The notes under the pieces: model-generated
Seen by the model: only the letters and a program-made list of their open reading frames with translations
The model's database searches: none
What the model was told of the DNA's origin: nothing
Assembly: GCA_964650975.1 (NCBI GenBank)
Contig: CAZYWA010000281.1
Location: forward strand, 1-9,918
DNA: 9,918 bases
Source: CAZYWA01 sp964650975 [NCBI: uncultured bacterium]
Lineage (GTDB): Bacteria > JADJOY01
Direction of reading: 5' to 3'
Part shown: positions 1 through 5,302 of the stretch, piece by piece
How positions within the stretch are numbered: the first letter of the stretch is position 1
Layout of the letters: every line of letters begins with the position of its first letter
Translations under genes and position numbers: made by a program

Positions 1-1
1 A

Positions 2-31
2 CGCTGCGGACGCGAGGGACCGCGTCCCTCC
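2..31 (+). repeat. Palindromic intergenic repeat, copy 1
   Basis: This 30-base segment matches the reverse complement of 8019-8048 at 28 of 30 positions; only 16 and 20 differ. It is self-complementary in two mutually exclusive ways. Bases 8-14 (GGACGCG) pair with 21-27, leaving a 6-base loop, and bases 14-20 (GAGGGAC) pair with 24-30, leaving a 3-base loop. Similarity to the other copy seems to continue imperfectly downstream (36-51 resembles the complement of 8000-8018, with gaps). The left end may be cut by the window edge. It could be a dispersed REP-like element, or an RNA structure at the end of a gene lying to the left. No T-tract follows, so a classical terminator is not supported. 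Confidence 0.7.
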
Positions 32-236
32 AAACGGCACGAGATCGGTTCGAAGCGAGCGCTCCGGGCAAGGATCCGATCTTGTCCACACCTTGTGAGC
101 TCCGCGACGATCAGGTCGCCCCTCGCTGGGGCCGTCCGCGGGGCCGCTCGTCCGGGTCTCTTCTCGCGGGACCGGCCGCTGCGGTACCCTCATTCGGCGG
201 CGCCGCACGCGCCCACCCAGCTGGAAACCGCGGTCG

Positions 237-243
237 AAGGGAG
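237..243 (+). promoter_or_regulatory. Ribosome binding site of the GH31 gene
   Basis: AAGGGAG lies 8 bases before the ATG at 252. It is one of the clearest Shine-Dalgarno sequences in the window and fixes the start of the GH31 gene. No convincing -35/-10 pair was found in the 1-236 leader. Confidence 0.65.
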
Positions 244-251
244 TCACGAAG

Positions 252-1988
252 ATGGGGGATGACCCTCCTCAGCGCCGTCAGCAGCGTCTCCGGACGGCCA
301 TTCCCCTGCTGGCGATCGTGCTGCTCGCGCCCCTCGCGTTCCTGAACGCGAACGGCTGTCCGCCGGCGCCGATTCCGCCCACCAACCTGACGCCTCCGCC
401 CTGGCCCGAGTGGGTGCTCCACCACTGGGTCTGGGAGAACGAAGGCACCCAGGCGAGCGCCCTGGCGCTCACCGACGACTACCTGTCGCACGACATCCCG
501 GTCGGCGCGCAGGTGATCGACCGGCCCTGGGAAGTGCAGCCGGTCGCGTTCCAGCCCGATCCCGCGCTCTACCCCGACCTGCCCGGACTGGTGAGCGATC
601 TGCACGCGCGCAACGTGCGCGTCTTGATGTGGATCGTGAGCGTCATCAACGACACCGCGGTCACGTTCCCGGAAGCGCTCGCCAACGGCTACTTCCTGAG
701 CAACGGCGCCGAGGTCGACTGGTGGGGCGGAACCGGCGCGATGCTCGACTACACCAACCCCGCGGCGGTCGCGTGGTGGCACGGCAAGATGCAGAACATC
801 CTGTCGATGGGGATCGACGGCTGGAAGTGCGATGCCACCGACCCGCTGGTGCTCCTGGTTCCGGGCGGTGCGGTCGGCAGCACCGGACCCGTGACCTGGG
901 ATCAATATCGCGACGCGTACTACCGGGATTTCTTCAGCTACACGCGGGCTCAGCTCGGGAACGACCGGGTGATCCTGGCGCGCCCCAGCGACAGCTACAT
1001 CGGCGTACCGCTGCCGGTCCCGTTCGCGCCTCGCGACGTCAACTTCGCGGGCTGGGTGGGCGATCAGGACTCGACGTTCGCCGGCCTGCAGGCGGCGCTC
1101 GCCAACATGATCGCCTCGTCGAACCTGAACTACGTGAACTTCGGCTCCGACATCGGCGGGTTCCGCGGCGACGGAATGCTCGACCGCGAGACGTTCGTGC
1201 GCTGGGCCGAATTCGGCGCTCTCTGCCCGATCATGGAGAACGGCGGCGGCGGCGAGCACCGCCCGTGGATGTACGACTCCGAGGTCGAGTCGATCTATCG
1301 CACCTTCACCAAGCTCCACCACGAGCTCACGCCGTTCCTCTACAGCCTGGGCGCCAAGGCGTGGAACCAGAGCGTGTCGCTGATGCGCTTCCAGGGCATC
1401 GACGATTCGTACCTCCTGGGTGAGGACATCTACGTCGCTCCCATGACCGCCAGCGGGACGACGCGCTCGGTCAGCTTCCCGGGCGGCCGCTGGCTGAGCT
1501 GGTTCGACGAGACCGTGGCGTACGACGGCGGCACCACCCAGTCCCTCGATGTGCCGCTCGATCGCTTGCCGGTCTTCGTCCGCGCCGGCGCCATCATTCC
1601 CATGGACGTGACCGAGAACGCCACCGGCCACGGCGACACGTTCTCGGCGGGCATGCTCACGCTCGCGGCCTACCCGCTCGCGAGCGGCGCCAAGACCGTG
1701 AACATCTACGAGGAGCACGGCACCGGACTCGCGGTCACCTGGCAGACGGAGGGGACCGGGGGGCTGGCGCTCCAGTCGACGCCGACCTCGCGGGCGCTCT
1801 TGTGGCGGCTGCGCGGCGGAACGGTCGCGACCTCGATCACCGAGGACTACGGCGCTGCGCCGGTGCAGGTGGCGTCGGTGGACGCGCTCTCGAGCGGTGC
1901 GCGGACCTGGACGCGCGATGCGAGCGGCGTCACGTGGATCCGGATCGCCGACGCGAGCGCCGGCGTCCGACTGCACCTGGTGCCGTAG
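252..1988 (+). CDS. Exported GH31-family alpha-glycosidase (compact form)
   Basis: Predicted glycoside hydrolase of family 31 (retaining alpha-glycosidases, including alpha-glucosidases, alpha-xylosidases and sulfoquinovosidases). Residues 15-36 form a hydrophobic export segment ending near Cys36; ANGC is a poor lipobox, so the protein may be secreted or lipid-anchored. A TIM barrel begins at about residue 50. Asp194 in GIDGWKCDATD is the expected nucleophile, and Asp271 in GWVGDQDSTF the expected acid/base. NFGSDIGGF (296-304) is a hallmark GH31 motif, followed by ENGGGGEHRPW (329-339) and a C-terminal beta region with LPVFVRAGAIIP (439-450). At 578 residues it lacks the large N-terminal beta-sandwich usual in GH31. 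The ATG is set by a good ribosome binding site. The next gene starts 24 bases downstream, so the two may be cotranscribed. The fold and catalytic residues are convincing; the substrate is unknown. Confidence 0.88.
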   Translation: MGDDPPQRRQQRLRTAIPLLAIVLLAPLAFLNANGCPPAPIPPTNLTPPPWPEWVLHHWVWENEGTQASALALTDDYLSHDIPVGAQVIDRPWEVQPVAFQPDPALYPDLPGLVSDLHARNVRVLMWIVSVINDTAVTFPEALANGYFLSNGAEVDWWGGTGAMLDYTNPAAVAWWHGKMQNILSMGIDGWKCDATDPLVLLVPGGAVGSTGPVTWDQYRDAYYRDFFSYTRAQLGNDRVILARPSDSYIGVPLPVPFAPRDVNFAGWVGDQDSTFAGLQAALANMIASSNLNYVNFGSDIGGFRGDGMLDRETFVRWAEFGALCPIMENGGGGEHRPWMYDSEVESIYRTFTKLHHELTPFLYSLGAKAWNQSVSLMRFQGIDDSYLLGEDIYVAPMTASGTTRSVSFPGGRWLSWFDETVAYDGGTTQSLDVPLDRLPVFVRAGAIIPMDVTENATGHGDTFSAGMLTLAAYPLASGAKTVNIYEEHGTGLAVTWQTEGTGGLALQSTPTSRALLWRLRGGTVATSITEDYGAAPVQVASVDALSSGARTWTRDASGVTWIRIADASAGVRLHLVP

Positions 1989-2012
1989 CTAGGGCTCGGC
2001 CCCGAACACGAC

Positions 2013-3341
2013 ATGAGCGATTCGTCGTTGATCATTCAGCTCGCGGTGATTCTGCTGTGCATCGCGGGCGCGGCCTTTTTCTCGTCGTCGGAAACCGCGC
2101 TGACGGCGCTCTCCGAGCGGCGCGCGCGGCAGCTCGTCGACTCGGGCGAGAAGCGCTTTCGCGTGCTCAAGCTGTGGGTCGACAAGCCGAATCGCGTGCT
2201 CACGACGCTGCTCATCGGCAACACGGTGGTGAACACGCTGTCGGCCGCGGTCGCGACGCTGATCGCGCAGCGCTACACGGAGAGCCGCGCGATCGCGATT
2301 TCCACGTTCATCATCTCGTTCCTGCTCCTGGTGTTCGGCGAGATCTCTCCCAAGACCTTCGCCAAGCACAACGCCGAGAACTGGGCGCCGCGCGCGATGC
2401 GCGTGGTGCGGGTGCTCGACATCGCGTTCTTCCCGGCCACCTGGATCCTGACCCACCTGTCGCGCGCCATCGTGATGGCGACCGGTCACCAGGTGTCGCG
2501 CACCGGGCCGTTCGTGACCGAGGAGGACATCACGTACTTGATCGATCTCGGTCACGAAGAAGGCGTCCTGCACCGCGACGAGCGCCAGATGCTCGCGTCG
2601 GTGTTCGAGTTCGGCGACACCGTGGTGCGCGAGATCATGGTGCCTCGCACCGAGATGATCGCGGTGCGGAAGGACGCCACCGCCGACGAGCTGATGGAGC
2701 TGGTCGCGCAGTCGGGCTTGTCGCGAATTCCGGTCTACGCCGACTCGATCGACAACATCGTCGGCATCCTTCACACCAAGGACTTGCTCAAGCTCAAGGC
2801 GGAGGGGTCCAGCGAGATCCCCGTGCCCAAGCTGATGCGCAAGGTGTTCTTCGCGCCCGAGCTGATGCCCATCGCCAACCTGCTGAAGGAGTTCCAGCGC
2901 CGCAAGACTCACATGGCGATCGTGGTCGACGAATTCGGCGGTACCAGCGGGCTCGTCACCCTCGAGAACGTGATCGAGGAGATCGTCGGCGAGATCCAGG
3001 ACGAGCACGACGACGAGGAGGCGCAGTTCCGCGTGCTTCCCGACGGCCACGTGCTGGCCGACGGCCGGCTCTCGATCTACGACCTGGGCGAGAAGCTGGG
3101 CGCCGAGTTCCCCAACTCCGGCAATTACGAAACGCTGGGCGGCTTCCTCACCGCGCAAGCGGGCCGGCTGCCGACCTCGGGCACGCAGGTGCGCTGGGAC
3201 GGCTTCGAGTTCCACGTCCGCGAGGCCGACGAGCGCCGGGTGAAGCGCGTCGAGATCGTGCGCGTCCCGGAGCCGAGCGAGCCCGAAGCCAACGGCGACG
3301 GAAAGGCCGAAACGAAGGCGGAGACCAAGGCGGCGACATGA
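2013..3341 (+). CDS. CorC/HlyC (CNNM-type) membrane protein with CBS domains
   Basis: Member of the HlyC/CorC family, the bacterial relatives of CNNM transporters implicated in magnesium or cobalt export. The N-terminal DUF21/CNNM membrane domain (about 5-160) shows FFSSSETAL (22-30), GNTVVNTL (69-76) and GEISPKTFAKHNAE (109-122), the conserved Pro-containing turn. A CBS pair follows: the first around VREIMVPRTEM (205-215) and RIPVYADSIDNIVGILHTKD (238-257), the second around 273-328 with THMAIVVDEFGG and the acidic EEIVGEIQDEHD. The CorC_HlyC C-terminal domain (about 337-418) includes FPNSGNYETLGGFL (366-379). The tail (419-442) is a low-complexity Glu/Lys/Ala stretch. At 442 residues it has normal family length. 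No clear Shine-Dalgarno precedes the ATG. Its stop overlaps the EVE gene start by 4 bases. The family is secure; the ion transported is inferred only from the family. Confidence 0.93.
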   Translation: MSDSSLIIQLAVILLCIAGAAFFSSSETALTALSERRARQLVDSGEKRFRVLKLWVDKPNRVLTTLLIGNTVVNTLSAAVATLIAQRYTESRAIAISTFIISFLLLVFGEISPKTFAKHNAENWAPRAMRVVRVLDIAFFPATWILTHLSRAIVMATGHQVSRTGPFVTEEDITYLIDLGHEEGVLHRDERQMLASVFEFGDTVVREIMVPRTEMIAVRKDATADELMELVAQSGLSRIPVYADSIDNIVGILHTKDLLKLKAEGSSEIPVPKLMRKVFFAPELMPIANLLKEFQRRKTHMAIVVDEFGGTSGLVTLENVIEEIVGEIQDEHDDEEAQFRVLPDGHVLADGRLSIYDLGEKLGAEFPNSGNYETLGGFLTAQAGRLPTSGTQVRWDGFEFHVREADERRVKRVEIVRVPEPSEPEANGDGKAETKAETKAAT

Positions 3342-3754
3342 ACTACTGGCTGATGAAGACCGAGCCCGACGCTTACGCGTGGGGGGATCTGGTGAAGCAG
3401 AAGCGCGGCACGTGGGATGGAGTCCGGAACTTCATGGCGCGGAACAACCTGCGCGCGATGAAGGTCGGCGACCTGGCGCTCTTCTACCACTCGGTCACCG
3501 AGAAGGCCGTGGTGGGTGTCGCGCGCGTGGTGCGCGAGGCGTATCCCGACGCGACGGCCAAGGAAGGCGACTGGTCGGTGGTCGATGTGGAGCCCGAGAT
3601 GGCGCTCGCCACACCGGTGACGCTCGAGCAGATCAAGAACGACGCGACGCTGAGCAAGATGGCGATCGTGCGTCAATCGCGGCTGTCGGTCTCGCCGGTT
3701 ACCAAGGCCCAGTACGACCGCGTGCTGGCGCTGGGCAAGAAATCGGCTCGCTGA
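3338..3754 (+). CDS. EVE domain protein (PUA-like, THYN1-type)
   Basis: A 138-residue stand-alone EVE domain, about the usual length. It shows the family pattern from end to end: YWLMKTEPDAYAW (3-15), the signature WDGVRNFMARNNLR (26-39), MKVGDLALFYHS (41-52), VVGVARVVREAYPD (58-71) and RQSRLSVSPVT (112-122). EVE domains belong to the PUA-like superfamily. Some recognise modified cytosines in DNA, and others are thought to bind modified RNA; the ligand here is unknown. The ATG overlaps the CorC stop as ATGA, with AAGGCGG (3327-3333) as a possible ribosome binding site inside the CorC tail. The same frame is open far upstream, but that stretch is the arginine-rich shadow of CorC, and the EVE homology begins exactly at this ATG. 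Confidence 0.92.
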   Translation: MNYWLMKTEPDAYAWGDLVKQKRGTWDGVRNFMARNNLRAMKVGDLALFYHSVTEKAVVGVARVVREAYPDATAKEGDWSVVDVEPEMALATPVTLEQIKNDATLSKMAIVRQSRLSVSPVTKAQYDRVLALGKKSAR

Positions 3755-3768
3755 CCCCCCGGCCGCGG

Positions 3769-4350
3769 GTGTGGTCGACGCCCGGGGCACCGGGCACGAG
3801 CCTGTTGCCCGCCTATCTCGATGACGCGGAATGGGCGGCGCTTCCCGGCGTCGTCGAGGCGATCCACCGGCCCGGCGCGGTGCGTGGCACGGTGGCGGTG
3901 CGGCACGGGTCGAATGCGATCGCGCGGTTCGTCGCCCGTTGCTTGCGGTTTCCGCCTCCGTCCGAAGGAGTCGCGGTCGAGCTTCAGGTGACGGCGCTCG
4001 AGCCCGAGCGGGCGCTCGGTCCCATGAGCTGGGCGCGGACCTTCGGCACTCGGCGGATGGCGCCTTCGATCCAGGAGATCACCCTGCGCGGGCTGCGCGA
4101 GAGCTACGGACCGTTCGCGTGCGAGATGATGGTGTATGCGATGGAGGGCGGCGTCCGTTACGAGCCGGTGGGAGGCAGCGTCCGGATGGGGCGGTGGTGG
4201 ATGCCGCTCCCCACGCGCATCGCGCCGCGTGCGTCGGCGGAGGTTCGCGCGCGCGGCGACGCGGCGTGGATCTCGGTGACGTTGGCACTCCCGGGGATCG
4301 GTGCCGTGCTCGGTTACGAGGGTGAGGTCGCGCCCGTGAGGGCACCGTGA
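3769..4350 (+). CDS. DUF4166-like protein
   Basis: About 193 residues, soluble, with no signal peptide or membrane segment. The pattern recalls DUF4166: AEWAALPGVVEAIHRPG near the start, a short beta-strand GTVAVRHG, WARTFGTRRMAPSIQE in the middle, then MEGGVRYEPVGGSVR, WWMPLPTRIAPR and a final PGIGAVLGYEGEV. DUF4166 has no established activity. It is known alone or fused behind saccharopine-dehydrogenase-like NADP-binding domains; no such domain is present here. No ATG exists in the 5' part. GTG at 3769 is used provisionally; CTG at 3751 would overlap the EVE stop as CTGA, and TTG at 3805 is also possible. None has a good ribosome binding site. The gene's stop overlaps the next start. The coding call is strong; the family assignment is from memory of the pattern. 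Confidence 0.72.
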   Translation: MWSTPGAPGTSLLPAYLDDAEWAALPGVVEAIHRPGAVRGTVAVRHGSNAIARFVARCLRFPPPSEGVAVELQVTALEPERALGPMSWARTFGTRRMAPSIQEITLRGLRESYGPFACEMMVYAMEGGVRYEPVGGSVRMGRWWMPLPTRIAPRASAEVRARGDAAWISVTLALPGIGAVLGYEGEVAPVRAP

Positions 4351-4889
4351 ACGCGGCGCTCTGGCTACTGGCCTTCCAGGGCGTGCTGGGAGGCTTCGAC
4401 ACCCTCTACTATCACGAGTGGCGCGCGCGGCTTCCCGCGGGTGGAGCGCGTACCCGGCCCGAGCTCTGGTTGCACGGATGGCGCAGCACGATCTACGCGG
4501 TGCTCTTCACGACCTTGCCGTGGCTCGCGTGGCGCGGGGCGTGCGCGTGGGTGCTCGCCGGGTTGATCGCGGTCGAGATTGTGCTCACCGGCGCTGACTT
4601 CGCGATCGAGGTACGCACCCGCGAGCCGGTGGGAGTGTTGGCCGGCGAGCGCGTCACCCACGGGCTCATGGCGATCGTCTATGGCGCGGCCCTCGCCTGT
4701 CTCGCGCCGGCCTGGCTCGGCTGGCGCGGTGGACCGAGCGGGTTCGCCTGGCAGCCGGTGCCGATTCCCGCCTGGCTGCGGCTCTTACTCGGCCTTCAGG
4801 CGCTCGGCGTCCTCGCTTCGGCGCTGCGCGACCTGCTCGCCGCGCAAGGCGTTTTGGGCGCCGCATTTCCGTGGCATCGAGCGGCATGA
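4347..4889 (+). CDS. Multi-spanning membrane protein of unknown function
   Basis: A 180-residue hydrophobic protein with about five predicted membrane segments, near residues 3-21, 46-62, 66-86, 105-125 and 142-164. Conserved-looking polar clusters lie at segment ends: FDTLYYHEWRARLP (17-30), RPELWLHGWR (37-46) and FAIEVR...GERVTHG (85-106). The embedded His, Glu and Asp (D18, H23, E24, H43, E77, D84, H105) could be catalytic or ligand residues, but this is a guess. It starts with GTG overlapping the DUF4166-like stop as GTGA, with GAGGG (4338-4342) four bases upstream. I believe relatives of this protein occur next to DUF4166 genes in other genomes, which would support a shared role, but I cannot verify that here. 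No function is assigned. Confidence 0.75.
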   Translation: MNAALWLLAFQGVLGGFDTLYYHEWRARLPAGGARTRPELWLHGWRSTIYAVLFTTLPWLAWRGACAWVLAGLIAVEIVLTGADFAIEVRTREPVGVLAGERVTHGLMAIVYGAALACLAPAWLGWRGGPSGFAWQPVPIPAWLRLLLGLQALGVLASALRDLLAAQGVLGAAFPWHRAA

Positions 4890-5302
4890 TCGCCCACCGT
4901 CGCGCGCACCGCGCGGTCTTCATCGTGGCGGGCGCGTACAACGTGGCGTGGGGCCTCTACACCGCGGCCGATCCGCAATGGTTGTTCCGGTTCGCGCGCA
5001 TGGCGCCGCTGAACCAGCCGGCGATCATGTCGTGCCTGGCGATGGTGGTCGGGCTCTACGGTGTGCTCTACGCCGAAGTGGCGCGGCGGCCCGAGCGCGG
5101 CTTCCTGCTCGCGGCCGTGGGCCTCGTCGGAAAGATTCTCGGCCCGATCGGGTTGGCGGTGTTGATCGTGCGCGGCGCGTGGCCCCTGCGCTCCGGCGTG
5201 CTCTGCCTCACCAACGATCTGGTGTGGTGGGTCCCGTTCGCGCTCTACCTGCGCGACGCGTGGCCGTCGTTCGTCGACGATCTGCGGCGAGGCCACGTGT
5301 GA
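4886..5302 (+). CDS. Small four-helix membrane protein of unknown function
   Basis: A 138-residue protein with four likely membrane segments, near residues 10-27, 47-65, 72-95 and 105-122. Noticeable motifs are AYNVAWG (17-23), GKILGPIG (82-89) and TNDLVWWVPFALYL (109-122). I recall similar proteins as uncharacterised membrane proteins in planctomycetes and proteobacteria, sometimes misannotated; no activity is known to me. ATG 4886 overlaps the preceding stop as ATGA and is preferred. An upstream in-frame GTG at 4871 would add only five residues. The stop overlaps the start of the GH94-like gene. Tight coupling to the preceding membrane protein suggests the two act in one complex or pathway at the cytoplasmic membrane. 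Confidence 0.75.
   Translation: MIAHRRAHRAVFIVAGAYNVAWGLYTAADPQWLFRFARMAPLNQPAIMSCLAMVVGLYGVLYAEVARRPERGFLLAAVGLVGKILGPIGLAVLIVRGAWPLRSGVLCLTNDLVWWVPFALYLRDAWPSFVDDLRRGHV

Noticed and set aside
410-1423. A 337-codon + strand frame inside the GH31 gene
   Set aside because: Arginine-rich shadow in another phase; the GH31 catalytic motifs lie in the 252 frame.
111-1976. A 621-codon open frame on the - strand opposite the GH31 gene, and similar ones at 1989-3215 and 8104-9120
   Set aside because: All mirror strong + strand genes, have low-complexity composition, and no signal peptides or motifs that I recognise.
1992-2002. Small GGGC-TCG-GCCC hairpin between GH31 and CorC
   Set aside because: Only a 4-bp stem with no T-run; too weak to call a terminator, and expected often in DNA this rich in G+C.
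1802-3337. Long + strand open frame continuous with the EVE gene on its 5' side
   Set aside because: The upstream part is an Arg/Ala-rich out-of-frame reading of the GH31 tail and CorC. EVE homology begins at the ATG at 3338.
3338-3754. Reading the EVE gene as part of an anti-phage defence island
   Set aside because: No nuclease, methyltransferase, helicase or other defence gene is in the window; the neighbours are metabolic or envelope genes.
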